DNA from: Comamonas sp. lk
GTDB taxonomy: Bacteria > Pseudomonadota > Gammaproteobacteria > Burkholderiales > Burkholderiaceae_C
Assembly: GCA_945925985.1 (NCBI GenBank)
Contig: CAMELV010000006.1
Coordinates: 1-64,000 of the forward strand
Length of the DNA: 64,000 nt
Reading direction: 5' to 3'
Made by a program: the position numbers and the translations under genes. The notes under the pieces were generated by a model, which saw only the letters and a program-made list of their open reading frames with translations, was not told where the DNA came from and made no database searches. Position 1 is the first letter of the stretch. Each line of letters starts with the position of its first letter. Positions 27,288 to 35,469 of this stretch are shown here, one piece after another.

Positions 27288-28142
27288 TCAGGACAGTTGA
27301 TAACCTAAAGCACGGGACACCTCAGCCGCACTGGCTTTCAATATGTCACGCACCCCCTCCACTGTAGGTCCGCGCTGCACGCCTCGATTTTCCAGATAAG
27401 GCACCACCAGCGCACCTGCGCAACGACCATTACGGTCCCATACTGGGCACCCGATGTCGGTCACCCCAAGCGTCTGATAACTTGGTGCACAAGCATACGC
27501 GTCGCGCGCCACCGTCTCGACAACTGCACGCCATTCGGTCTGACTAACCGGGGGATCGCCAAATAGCAGCAAATTGTCAGCAACCAATTTTGTACGCTCT
27601 TCCGGTGTGCGAAAGGCCAGCAAAATCTGCCCTGAGGCTGTGGTGAACAGGTTAACGACCGAGCCGGTACGAACGCTCAAAGACACCGTGCCGGGTGCCT
27701 CCACGTGGGCGATGACCAAGACGCGGCCGCTGTCGGCTATGGAGACATGGCAGGACTGCAGCGTCTGCCGCACGATGGCCTGCATGGCCGGCAATGCCGC
27801 CTCAACCAGGGTACGTACAGGCCGGTTTCGATGAGCCAGCTCAAACATCCTGGATGACAGGTGGTAACGGTCACCATGGTCGGTCGTGACCCACCCGCGA
27901 CGCTCCAGGGTAATGACCATTCGGAATATCTCGCTCATGCTGCGCTGCAACTGTTGCGCGATTTCGGCCATGCTAAGGCCATGCTCTGCATCGGTCAGCG
28001 CCTCGAGAATATCGAGCCCCTTATCCAGTGCGGGGGCAACGTACTGCGGGCCATCGGCGACGGCCTTAGCCGGGACAGATTTACGGCTGGCTCGCGCTCG
28101 TTGAGCGAGTGGGGGCGTCAAATTACCCGTGGGTTTGGCCAT
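27288..28142 (-). CDS. IclR family transcriptional regulator
   Basis: A 284-residue IclR-type regulator. The N-terminal winged helix (about residues 35-95) contains KGLDILEALTDAEHGLSMAEIAQQL and the recognition region QRSMSEIFRMVITLERRGWV. The effector domain includes CHVSIADSGRVLVIAHVEAPG and DIGCPVWDRNGRCAGALVVPYL. It lies between the enolase-superfamily gene and the dehydratase genes on the same strand, so it is probably co-transcribed with the operon it regulates. No IclR operator was identified with confidence. Confidence 0.9.
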   Translation of the reverse strand: MAKPTGNLTPPLAQRARASRKSVPAKAVADGPQYVAPALDKGLDILEALTDAEHGLSMAEIAQQLQRSMSEIFRMVITLERRGWVTTDHGDRYHLSSRMFELAHRNRPVRTLVEAALPAMQAIVRQTLQSCHVSIADSGRVLVIAHVEAPGTVSLSVRTGSVVNLFTTASGQILLAFRTPEERTKLVADNLLLFGDPPVSQTEWRAVVETVARDAYACAPSYQTLGVTDIGCPVWDRNGRCAGALVVPYLENRGVQRGPTVEGVRDILKASAAEVSRALGYQLS

Positions 28143-28172
28143 TTGGGTCGCTACTCGACGGTGTCCGCTGCA

Positions 28173-29288
28173 TTAAAGCTTGGCCAATGTGCAGCGTTCA
28201 ATCTCGTCCCAATCCAGCTCGATGCCAAGCCCGGGCCCCGAGGGCAGGTAAGCCCGCCCATCTTTGATAGGGAAGGGTTCGGCCAGGCCAAAGTTGAAAC
28301 TGTCCGTCGGCCCCAGCATTTCGAAAAATTCGCAGTTGTTGACTGCAGCGGCAACGTGCAGGTTGGCCAGCTCCAAGGGCAAAAAGATAGTGGTGTGCAA
28401 TTCACAGTTCATACCGAAGGCCTCTGCCAAGTGCGCCGTCTTCATGGTACCAGTCACACCGCCGCTCCATGACACGTCAGCCCGCACCCGATCAACCACA
28501 CGCTGCGACACGCATTCGGCAACACTGTATGGGTGCTTGGCAAGCACCTCTGTGCCCACAACCGGGATATCCAGGACTCGGCTCAGTTCGCGCAGGGCAT
28601 GCGTATGCTCATCCGCCAAGGGTTCTTCCAGCCAATGGTAGTCAAGTTGCTCCAACGCACGGCCAAATTTAACGGCCTGCTCCAAGTTGAAATTACCAAC
28701 CGGGTCTGACATCAGACTGAAGTCTGGGTCCGTACCTATCGCCTCGCGAACCAGGCGATGCGCCAGCAAGTCCTGCGTGAAGGATTTACCTGGCGTGTGC
28801 AACTTGTACCCCTTAAAACCGGCAGCGCGGGCTGCTAAGGCCTCCAGCGCGTAGTCTTGCACCTCCGGCAAGACCATCGAGGACACGTAGGTAGGCAGCG
28901 ATGACCGCGCCGCACCCAGATACTGGTAAAGAGGTTGGTTGGCTGCCAAAGCGCCCAACAACCATAGGCAAACATCAAACGGGCCATACGCGTAAATGGG
29001 TTGATGTGCCCACCAGCGATCTGCAACACGGAAGTCGTGCCACAGGCGCTCCCGCTCCATGGGGTCACGCCCCATAAAAAACGGCCGCAGCACATCGGCA
29101 GCTTGGTGCGCCGCACCCATGGCAGATCGGCCCGCAAATCCAAACATTGAGGCCGAAAGGCCTGTGTCAGTTTTGAGGGTAATCACAAGAAAATCAAAAC
29201 CGCGAAAGTTCCCGCCTCGTAACGCAGACGCAGGAAACCGGTCCGCAGAACGGTGACAGGCCCGAATGTCGACCGCTGTTATTTTCAT
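28173..29288 (-). CDS. enolase-superfamily enzyme (MR/MLE family, copy 3)
   Basis: A 371-residue mandelate racemase/muconate lactonizing family enzyme. Candidates are K162 in GYKLHTPGK, metal ligands D195 (MSDPVG), the EE pair 221-222 (WLEEPL) and E247 (GTEVLA), and H298 (ELHTTI). It is clearly different from copies 1 and 2 (no GWGP segment). The start overlaps the TRAP large permease by 4 bases. It may dehydrate or racemise the acid brought in by the TRAP transporter. Confidence 0.88.
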   Translation of the reverse strand: MKITAVDIRACHRSADRFPASALRGGNFRGFDFLVITLKTDTGLSASMFGFAGRSAMGAAHQAADVLRPFFMGRDPMERERLWHDFRVADRWWAHQPIYAYGPFDVCLWLLGALAANQPLYQYLGAARSSLPTYVSSMVLPEVQDYALEALAARAAGFKGYKLHTPGKSFTQDLLAHRLVREAIGTDPDFSLMSDPVGNFNLEQAVKFGRALEQLDYHWLEEPLADEHTHALRELSRVLDIPVVGTEVLAKHPYSVAECVSQRVVDRVRADVSWSGGVTGTMKTAHLAEAFGMNCELHTTIFLPLELANLHVAAAVNNCEFFEMLGPTDSFNFGLAEPFPIKDGRAYLPSGPGLGIELDWDEIERCTLAKL

Positions 29289-30592
29289 GTGTTGAACAGC
29301 GCGTTAGGCAGCCACAGCGTGAATCCCGGGACCGCGCTGAGCAGGACCAGCAAACAGCTCATGGCCAGCAGGAAAGGCATCACTTCTATCGCGTAATCCC
29401 GCATGGGTACCTTGAGCACACGCGACGCGATATACATCATGCCGCCGACTGGCGGCGTAACACCAGCGATGGTGAGGTTAGCGACCATGACGACGCCAAA
29501 GTGAACCGGATCAATGCCTGCCTTTTGAATCACAGGCAGCAGTACCGGGGTCAAAATGATGAGCGCAGACGAGCCCTCGATGGCTGTACCAATAATAATC
29601 AGCAAAGCGTTGATGGTGAGCAACAGCATGAGAGGGTCCCAATGTCCGGTCAGCCCGGCAGCAAGCTTCTGTGGAACCTGCTCCCAGGCCAGGTAGAAGC
29701 CAAAGGCAGAGGCTGCACAAATCATGATCATCACCGCACCCGTATCAAGCACAGCCTCTTGAATGATGGCGGGCAAACGCTTCCAGGAAAAGGCCCGGTA
29801 AACCACCATCCCGATGAACAGGGTGTAAACCACGATCACCGCTCCCGATTCTGTGGTGGTAAAAATGCCGTAACGGGTGCCCATCAGAATCACGATCGGG
29901 ATCGAGATCGCCCATAACCCGTCCATCAATGCCTTTCGAACCTCGGCGGCAGAGGCACGGGTCGTTCGTTGCGGCGCGTAACCGCGACGGACGGACACAA
30001 AATAGGTTGTGATCATTAGTACCGCCGCCAGCATCAGGCCGGGTACAACGCCCGCGGCAAACAGTCGTCCGACCGAGGTATCGGTCAAATAACCATAGAT
30101 GATGAGTCCGATCGAGGGGGGAATCAACGCTGCGATGATGGATGAGCATGACGTGATGACCGCCGCGAAAGCGCGCGAGTAGCCACGCTCTGTCATTTGT
30201 ATGCCCACTGTTTTCGACAAAATAGCCGCATCGGCATTGGACGAGGCTGTCAAGCCCCCGAGCATGGTGGCCAGCACAATGCACATTTGCGCCAACGCGC
30301 CCGTCATGTGCCCCACCAGAACCTCTGCCACATCCAACAGGCGGCGGGTAATTCCGGCCGCATTCATGATGCCGCCAGCGAGCACAAAGAAAGGCATCGC
30401 CAGCAGTGAGATCGACTGCGTTCCTTCGACCATTTCCTGCGAGAAGGTCGATAAGGGCACATCCTGACGGTTCAAGATGAAAAACAGCAGGGCCGAGATG
30501 GCCATAGCCCAGGTGATGGGTGTCCGCAGGGCAAACAACACGAACATTAGGAGAAAGGGCAACCAAGCGTAGAAGGCATTCAAGGAGTTCAT
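29285..30592 (-). CDS. TRAP transporter large permease (DctM family)
   Basis: A 435-residue integral membrane protein with about twelve hydrophobic segments. Family features include LLAMPFFVLAGGIMNAAGITRRLLDVAEVLVGHM, SNADAAILSK and TPPVGGMMYIASRVLKVP. It is the sodium-driven subunit of a tripartite periplasmic transporter for carboxylic or sugar acids. It overlaps the small permease and the enolase-superfamily gene by 4 bases each. Confidence 0.92.
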   Translation of the reverse strand: MNSLNAFYAWLPFLLMFVLFALRTPITWAMAISALLFFILNRQDVPLSTFSQEMVEGTQSISLLAMPFFVLAGGIMNAAGITRRLLDVAEVLVGHMTGALAQMCIVLATMLGGLTASSNADAAILSKTVGIQMTERGYSRAFAAVITSCSSIIAALIPPSIGLIIYGYLTDTSVGRLFAAGVVPGLMLAAVLMITTYFVSVRRGYAPQRTTRASAAEVRKALMDGLWAISIPIVILMGTRYGIFTTTESGAVIVVYTLFIGMVVYRAFSWKRLPAIIQEAVLDTGAVMIMICAASAFGFYLAWEQVPQKLAAGLTGHWDPLMLLLTINALLIIIGTAIEGSSALIILTPVLLPVIQKAGIDPVHFGVVMVANLTIAGVTPPVGGMMYIASRVLKVPMRDYAIEVMPFLLAMSCLLVLLSAVPGFTLWLPNALFNT

Positions 30593-31098
30593 GTGATGTT
30601 TGCCTCATAAACCGGCTCTGAGCCATCTGCCGGCCTAAGCCAAGCCTCTACATGACGCAGTAACATCATTAAGCAGGCGAGGCTGAGCGGCAAATGGATG
30701 ACTGACCGCGGCAAGTTCAAGGCAATAGTCACCGACTTGTGGGCATCCACTGCATGCACCGCAAAGAAGACCGTCAGTGCGGCAAAGAAACCTGCGATCA
30801 ACCAAAAGTTGAAGACCGCCACCACGCGCTGCCACCTTGGTGAAAACATCACGACCAATACGTCTACATCCGAGTGCATTCGGTAGCGCACGCCTGCCGC
30901 GGCGGCAAAAAACACCAGCCAAGCAAAACCGATGGTGGCCACCTCATAACTCCAGGGAGCCGGCTGCGCCAACAAATAGCGAGTAAAAACACCCCACAAC
31001 ACCGACCCGACGACAACCACCAAAGCGGTCCCGGCGATAGCGTCTTCAATCGGCGCCTCGCGCAATCGCCGCAGAAAATCTGTTTCCGTCGTCTTCAT
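30589..31098 (-). CDS. TRAP transporter small permease (DctQ family)
   Basis: A 169-residue membrane protein with four hydrophobic segments, typical of DctQ (VVVVGSVLWGVFTRYLLAQPAPWSYEVAT, then FAWLVFFAAAAGVRY). The start MKTTETDFLRRL is chosen over one 22 codons upstream because the added residues look non-natural for the family. It overlaps the large permease by 4 bases and lies 28 bases from the binding-protein stop. Confidence 0.88.
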   Translation of the reverse strand: MKTTETDFLRRLREAPIEDAIAGTALVVVVGSVLWGVFTRYLLAQPAPWSYEVATIGFAWLVFFAAAAGVRYRMHSDVDVLVVMFSPRWQRVVAVFNFWLIAGFFAALTVFFAVHAVDAHKSVTIALNLPRSVIHLPLSLACLMMLLRHVEAWLRPADGSEPVYEANIT

Positions 31099-31126
31099 AC
31101 GATGCTCGCGTGTTGTGGGTGGCGCA

Positions 31127-32134
31127 TCAGTTGCCCGCCATTGCGGCGCGCGCTTTATCGACAAAGCCGGGTGTCACGCCAGGCAGACTTTGATAGACGC
31201 CGGCGCTGGCCTTCTGGAACGCGGGCACATCCACGTCAGCAATCACCTGCACGCCGAGGGCACGCAGTTGGTCAGCGAATTTCTCATCTTCAGCAACCGT
31301 GGCCTTGGTCAGGTTTTCAGCGGACTTACGACCTTCCTCCATCAAAATTTGCTGCAAGTCAGCTGGCAATCCCTTGTAGAAGTTCGAACTGGTCACCCAG
31401 GTGGTGTACATGATCTGGTGATTGGTGCGCGAAATGACTTTGCGTACTTCGTGCAACTTGGAGCCCCAGATCGTGCCAAATGGTGATTCGGCACCATTCA
31501 CGACATTGGACTGCAACGCGTTGTAAAGCTCGGCAAAAGGGATCTCGGTAGGTCGGGCGCCAAAAGACTTGAAAGTCTCAACCATGATGGGTGACGGTGG
31601 AACCCGCATCGTCATGCCTTTAAGGTCGTCCGGTTTTCTGATTGGGCGATCTGCCAACATATGGCGCGCGCCAAACAGGCCGTCGGCCATGATCACCTTG
31701 ATGCCCTTTTGCTCCAAGCGGTCGGACACGTCTTTGAATACTGGCGAACGGAACAGCTTGCTGGCCTGGTCCATGCTGCCAAAGATATAAGGACCTGCCA
31801 AGACGCCGGCATCTGGGACAAACTGGCCCATCTGCCCATAGTCGGTCATATTCATGATGTTGGCGCCTGAGCTGATCATCTCATTGACCTTCTTTTGCGC
31901 CCCCAACTGCTCGCCCGGAAAGAGCTGGAGCTCCATCCGGCCTTTTGACCGCTCCTTCACCCGCTTAGCGAAGGCCTCCATCTCTTTGTAGGAGGCCTCC
32001 TGCGTACTTGCCACCGATGTGGCAAAACGCAGCTTGAACTCCTGCGCCACGGCGGTGTTCGCCATGGCGCTGAGCATCACGGCAATCGCCGTAGCGCCTG
32101 CGCGCAGCATATTCCTAGGGGCTTGCTTTTTCAT
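31127..32134 (-). CDS. TRAP transporter substrate-binding protein (DctP family)
   Basis: A 335-residue periplasmic binding protein. The signal peptide runs from MKKQAPRN to about TAVAQ (residue 31). The mature part has FKLRFATSVASTQE, GRMELQLFPGEQLG and the conserved IPFAELYNALQSNVVNGAE containing the family specificity region. AGGAG lies 8 bases before this ATG; the frame stays open far upstream but only by chance. It captures a carboxylate for the DctQM permease. Confidence 0.92.
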   Translation of the reverse strand: MKKQAPRNMLRAGATAIAVMLSAMANTAVAQEFKLRFATSVASTQEASYKEMEAFAKRVKERSKGRMELQLFPGEQLGAQKKVNEMISSGANIMNMTDYGQMGQFVPDAGVLAGPYIFGSMDQASKLFRSPVFKDVSDRLEQKGIKVIMADGLFGARHMLADRPIRKPDDLKGMTMRVPPSPIMVETFKSFGARPTEIPFAELYNALQSNVVNGAESPFGTIWGSKLHEVRKVISRTNHQIMYTTWVTSSNFYKGLPADLQQILMEEGRKSAENLTKATVAEDEKFADQLRALGVQVIADVDVPAFQKASAGVYQSLPGVTPGFVDKARAAMAGN

Positions 32135-32174
32135 CTGACTGACTCCTGGTTGGTGGGGAAAATCTGGATTGCTT

Positions 32175-32702
32175 TCAAACACGGTTCGATTGGGAGGGCT
32201 TTGGGTGTGATCGGTATTTGACCGTCTGGAGGTGCTCGCAATACAACACCAGCTCGCCATCGTTCTTGAACACCTCGTAGCTCGAACGGCACAGGCCCAT
32301 CTGCTCGTTTTTCGGGCCTTTGGCAAGATCAGTCTTGATGGTGTAAAGCGTATCGCCAATGAAAACAGGTGCAATAAACCTGAGCCGGTCATAGCCATAG
32401 CTGAAGGCATTGCGGCAATTTGTCGCCACCAAACCCAGTCCCACGCTAAATACCATGGCACCGGCAACCAGCCGGCGTCCGAAAATGCCCTGTTCACGCG
32501 CAAAAGGTTCGTCCGCCACATAGGGGTGCATGTCCAACACGAGTGCATTGAACTGCATGCTTTCTCCCTCGCTGAGGGTGCGACTGATGGAGCGGATCTG
32601 GGTACCCGGCACGATGTCTTCCCAATACCAGTCTTCGGCATTCCAGATACGAATATCCTGATGGCGCTCCTTTGGGGTTTTTTGCGGCTCCGTCTTTTCC
32701 AT
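32175..32702 (-). CDS. MaoC family hydratase (copy 2)
   Basis: A 175-residue hot-dog-fold protein related to the MaoC gene at 24547; both share the [14 protein letters not shown] block, [12 protein letters not shown] turn and a CEH ending. [27 protein letters not shown] aligns with the catalytic region, but the His of the usual IAHG motif is replaced (LVAGAM). That substitution makes a partner-subunit or altered-chemistry role possible. It lies between the CoA transferase and the TRAP genes. Confidence 0.85.
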   Translation of the reverse strand: MEKTEPQKTPKERHQDIRIWNAEDWYWEDIVPGTQIRSISRTLSEGESMQFNALVLDMHPYVADEPFAREQGIFGRRLVAGAMVFSVGLGLVATNCRNAFSYGYDRLRFIAPVFIGDTLYTIKTDLAKGPKNEQMGLCRSSYEVFKNDGELVLYCEHLQTVKYRSHPKPSQSNRV

Positions 32703-32711
32703 AAACTACGT

Positions 32712-33869
32712 TCAGTTCGGTTGCAGGTAGGTGCGCTCAACCCAGTCGTTGTGCTCGCCGACCTTGGGTGAGCCCAGCTCTGATTCAGGCCTGACGCCAT
32801 CGATTCGGATCGGGCACCGCGTGGTTCTTACGCTGGCGCCATTGGCACGAACAACGTCTTGCAGCATGTCAAGCACTTTGAAGCCCTCATGCGCCAGTAG
32901 TTCAGGCCAGGTCATGACCGGCGCGCACCAATAATCAACCGGGACCAGTCGGTCCATCCAGTACTGCGTGGATTGATGCACCAGATGGTCAGCCAGCATT
33001 CTCTTGATGACGTCGCGGTCCGCAAACCAACGGTCTTGTGCGAAATACGGTGTCAAGGCCGGGCAGTCCAATGCCGCCGCAAGCTTGTCAAGACGCCCCA
33101 TTGCCAATGCCAGATGGCCATCAAGCGTTGCATAAATGCCATAGGGCGCGCCCAGATAGGCATGGGCACCATTCACGTCTGATCGTTGTGGCAACTTGCC
33201 GCCGTCATTCAGGTGTGTGGTCAGCACTTCAAATTGGAAATCGAGCGCAGACTCCAACAAGCTCACCTCCACACGGCCACCCTTGCCGCTTATGGACCGG
33301 CGGACCAGACAGGCTAGCAGGCCTTGTACCAGATGGGCGCCTGTCAAGATATCTGCCAGCGCAAGCCCGATGGGCACCGGGCCTTGAGAGGCGTCACCGG
33401 TTAGCCAAACCAAGCCACTGCGGCTTTGCGCCAACAGGTCCTGGCCAGGCAACTCGACCCATGGGCCAATACGCCCATAGCCCGTAACGCTGCCGTAGAC
33501 CAGCCTTGGATTGATTTGTCGTACGGCCTCGTAATCGAGTCCTATCCGCTCCATCACACCAGGGCGAAAATTTTCGATCATCACATCGGCACGGGCAATG
33601 AGTTGGCGCACTTTATCCAAATCAGCGGGATCTTTCAGGTCTGCCGCGTAGGATCGTTTGTTGCGATTGATGGTGTGAAACAGTGTGCTGTCACCATCAA
33701 TTTCAAGGTCAGAGATGTAGAGCTGCCTGCACAGATCACCGTCCACCGGTCGCTCCACTTTGATGACTGTGGCACCCATGTCGGCAAACCGCAGCGCGGC
33801 ACTTGGGCCAGCCAGGAACTGACTGAAATCCAACACCAGCAGCCCATGCAGGGGCTGTGCGTCGCTCAT
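32712..33869 (-). CDS. CaiB/BaiF family CoA transferase (class III)
   Basis: A 385-residue class III CoA transferase, which moves CoA between carboxylic acids. [31 protein letters not shown] at the N-terminus, [33 protein letters not shown] and [12 protein letters not shown] are the family blocks; the aspartate in the last is the expected catalytic residue. It probably activates the acid taken up by the TRAP system. It overlaps the solute-binding-fold gene upstream by 4 bases. Confidence 0.9.
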   Translation of the reverse strand: MSDAQPLHGLLVLDFSQFLAGPSAALRFADMGATVIKVERPVDGDLCRQLYISDLEIDGDSTLFHTINRNKRSYAADLKDPADLDKVRQLIARADVMIENFRPGVMERIGLDYEAVRQINPRLVYGSVTGYGRIGPWVELPGQDLLAQSRSGLVWLTGDASQGPVPIGLALADILTGAHLVQGLLACLVRRSISGKGGRVEVSLLESALDFQFEVLTTHLNDGGKLPQRSDVNGAHAYLGAPYGIYATLDGHLALAMGRLDKLAAALDCPALTPYFAQDRWFADRDVIKRMLADHLVHQSTQYWMDRLVPVDYWCAPVMTWPELLAHEGFKVLDMLQDVVRANGASVRTTRCPIRIDGVRPESELGSPKVGEHNDWVERTYLQPN

Positions 33870-35056
33870 GGTGTCGCTCCAGACACCAGCCGATGGCGTT
33901 CATCAATGCGCCCTGCACGGTAATGGCCATCGAGTCGATTCAACTCAACCAGCGTCTCAGTCACCGTGCGATGGCCTTGCAGAAACTGGGAGATTACCTC
34001 GGGCGCGCGCTCCTGAAACTCAATGTACCCAGCGTAGCGGGGCCGCAGATAAGCGTCGTCAAGGGTTGGCAGTGTGTCTACAAAAAAATTGTAAGTGATG
34101 CGGTTGTTTTCAGCATCCAGCCAGGCCTGTCGATGCCCGGGTTGACCGCCCTGTGCGGTGTACAGGCCCCGTTGGGTTTCGGCGCTGGCCACAAAGCGCG
34201 CGTAGTCCACTGCCTGCGGCAATGCCTGGCAGCGGGCAGATATGGCCAATCCCGCGCCCCCCAGGGTGGATGTCAAGGTCTTGCCGTTACGTCTGACCAG
34301 GCCCCCGAATTTCAAGGGCTTCGCCACATAGGAGGCACGCGCGTAATTGGAATAGCCATAAGCAAACGGGCTGTAGCCAAATCGGTCAGTATTGGTCAGG
34401 AGCTCGTAGGTGGCAATCGGATTGCGCGTCAAGCATGCAGGGCCGCATGCGTCTGTCAAGGCCTTTAGCGCCAACAACGCGCGTGCACCTACCTCCTGCT
34501 CTACGATGCGATCCCCATGCAGAAACGGCTCCTGACCCTCATTGATGCAGAGCGCATACCATTGCATGAGGGAGTCAATTTTCAAGCCGGCAAGCGCCAC
34601 TAACCCGCCTCGCGCGAGGTCCATTAGTTCGTCCCAGGTCTGCGGTACGCCGCACCCATGGCGCGCAAGCACATCCAGACGCGCTGCAGAGACAGGGGTA
34701 GCAGCGTCGGAGGCCAACGTCCATTGATGCCCGCCCATGGCGTAGCTGATGTGCGACGCTCCCACACTATTGGCGGCTTGATCGGCCAGAAAATCTGCGC
34801 TCAAGTGCTCGTCGAGGGGAACAAACAGGCCGCGAGTCGCGGCCTCGCCACTCGATGGATGGTCTACCACCAGCAGGTCATAGCGCTGTGACAGCATCTC
34901 TACGGACTGGTCGGCAAAGTCTTGCAGTGAGCGCAGCTCCCACACGATACGCACATCCGGGTGCAGCTCTGCATAACGCTGGGCTGTCGCCACCATAGGC
35001 AAAAAGCCCCGCGTGTGGCCCCATGTGATACCACGCAGTATGGTAGGCAGCGTCAT
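33866..35056 (-). CDS. solute-binding-fold protein without signal peptide (SBP_bac_1-like)
   Basis: A 396-residue protein resembling family 1 extracellular solute-binding proteins ([20 protein letters not shown], then [15 protein letters not shown]). There is no signal peptide or lipobox: the recognisable mature domain begins within ten residues of the start. It is therefore probably cytoplasmic. No ABC permease or ATPase lies in the operon, whose uptake system is TRAP type. No Shine-Dalgarno sequence precedes its ATG; instead the stop of a 19-codon leader ORF overlaps it. Its role may be binding a pathway intermediate, but this is unknown. Confidence 0.8.
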   Translation of the reverse strand: MTLPTILRGITWGHTRGFLPMVATAQRYAELHPDVRIVWELRSLQDFADQSVEMLSQRYDLLVVDHPSSGEAATRGLFVPLDEHLSADFLADQAANSVGASHISYAMGGHQWTLASDAATPVSAARLDVLARHGCGVPQTWDELMDLARGGLVALAGLKIDSLMQWYALCINEGQEPFLHGDRIVEQEVGARALLALKALTDACGPACLTRNPIATYELLTNTDRFGYSPFAYGYSNYARASYVAKPLKFGGLVRRNGKTLTSTLGGAGLAISARCQALPQAVDYARFVASAETQRGLYTAQGGQPGHRQAWLDAENNRITYNFFVDTLPTLDDAYLRPRYAGYIEFQERAPEVISQFLQGHRTVTETLVELNRLDGHYRAGRIDERHRLVSGATP

Positions 35057-35112
35057 GACGGGACGCCAACTCGGACTAGACCGGCCACTGTTTGATCAAC
35101 GTTCGCACCCAT
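35053..35112 (-). CDS. 19-codon leader ORF translationally coupled to the operon
   Basis: A short [22 protein letters not shown], starts 8 bases after a perfect AGGAGG (35121-35126). Its stop overlaps the next gene's ATG in the form ATGA. That Shine-Dalgarno is the only good one in front of the operon, so ribosomes probably enter here and reinitiate on the solute-binding-fold gene. It could be a regulatory leader peptide or simply a coupling device. It has no run of a single amino acid as in classic attenuators. Confidence 0.55.
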   Translation of the reverse strand: MGANVDQTVAGLVRVGVPS

Positions 35113-35239
35113 CAACTCAACCTCCTGAATGAGCCGATCCTATTATCGATAAAAATATATTCCATAGGGGGAAACCCGACTCAAGCAAACTCTTGGCAAG
35201 ATGACTTTTCAGGGTTTTTTATGGCGCATAAGCATTGAT

Positions 35240-35268
35240 TTGGCGCATATGTTTATGTCTTATAAAAT
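35240..35268 (+). promoter_or_regulatory. candidate promoter for the OYE gene
   Basis: TTGGCG (35240-35245) and TAAAAT (35263-35268) are separated by 17 bases, a reasonable sigma-70 pair with three mismatches in total. If used, the transcript would have a leader of about 150 bases that includes the pentanucleotide repeat. Confidence 0.3.
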
Positions 35269-35280
35269 AAGTTTTTGTAT

Positions 35281-35310
35281 TTGATTTGATTTGATTTGGC
35301 TTGGCTTGGC
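35281..35310 (+). repeat. pentanucleotide tandem repeat
   Basis: Three copies of TTGAT are followed directly by three copies of TTGGC, a 30-base run in a 5-base register. It lies between the candidate promoter and the OYE start codon. Such runs can change length by slipped-strand mispairing; whether this one varies is unknown. Confidence 0.85.
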
Positions 35311-35429
35311 TTTTAAACCCGTCAATTCACCAATGCAGTTGGAGCCATTCACAAGCATGTGCTGTGTGGTCACCATGGGCTATGCTGAGTCTTAAGCCTT
35401 AAACATTCATTTAGAAACGGAACCCCCGC

Positions 35430-35469
35430 ATGAGCCTGCTCTTTTCCCCCCTACACCTACCTTCGCCTC
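35430..35469 (+). repeat. 40-bp direct repeat, right copy
   Basis: The first 40 bases of the OYE coding region, repeated with one mismatch at 24266-24305. This copy is in its functional context, giving the normal family N-terminus MSLLFSPLHLPSP. It marks the right edge of the 11-kb segment. Confidence 0.85.

Larger units (their letters stand above)
35113..35429. other. divergent AT-rich intergenic region
   Basis: About 317 bases between the minus-strand operon and the plus-strand OYE gene, much richer in A and T than its surroundings. It holds the AGGAGG for the leader ORF (35121-35126), a 10-base palindrome TTATCGATAA (35143-35152) that could be an operator, and two copies of TGGCGCATA (35222 and 35241). 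It also has a possible plus-strand promoter and a pentanucleotide tandem repeat. Confidence 0.6.

Noticed and set aside
31127-32800. 557-codon open frame that would extend the TRAP binding protein by over 220 residues
   Set aside because: The first part lies across the MaoC gene in another frame and reads as arginine/serine-rich shadow sequence. A signal peptide and AGGAG site mark the true start at 32134.
35143-35152. Palindrome TTATCGATAA as the IclR operator
   Set aside because: Ten bases in an AT-rich region can arise by chance, there is no second copy, and it does not match a known IclR motif.
24266-35469. Integrative element with attachment sites
   Set aside because: The flanking repeat fits, but no integrase, transposase or tRNA target is present, so it is reported only as a repeat-flanked segment and not as a mobile element.
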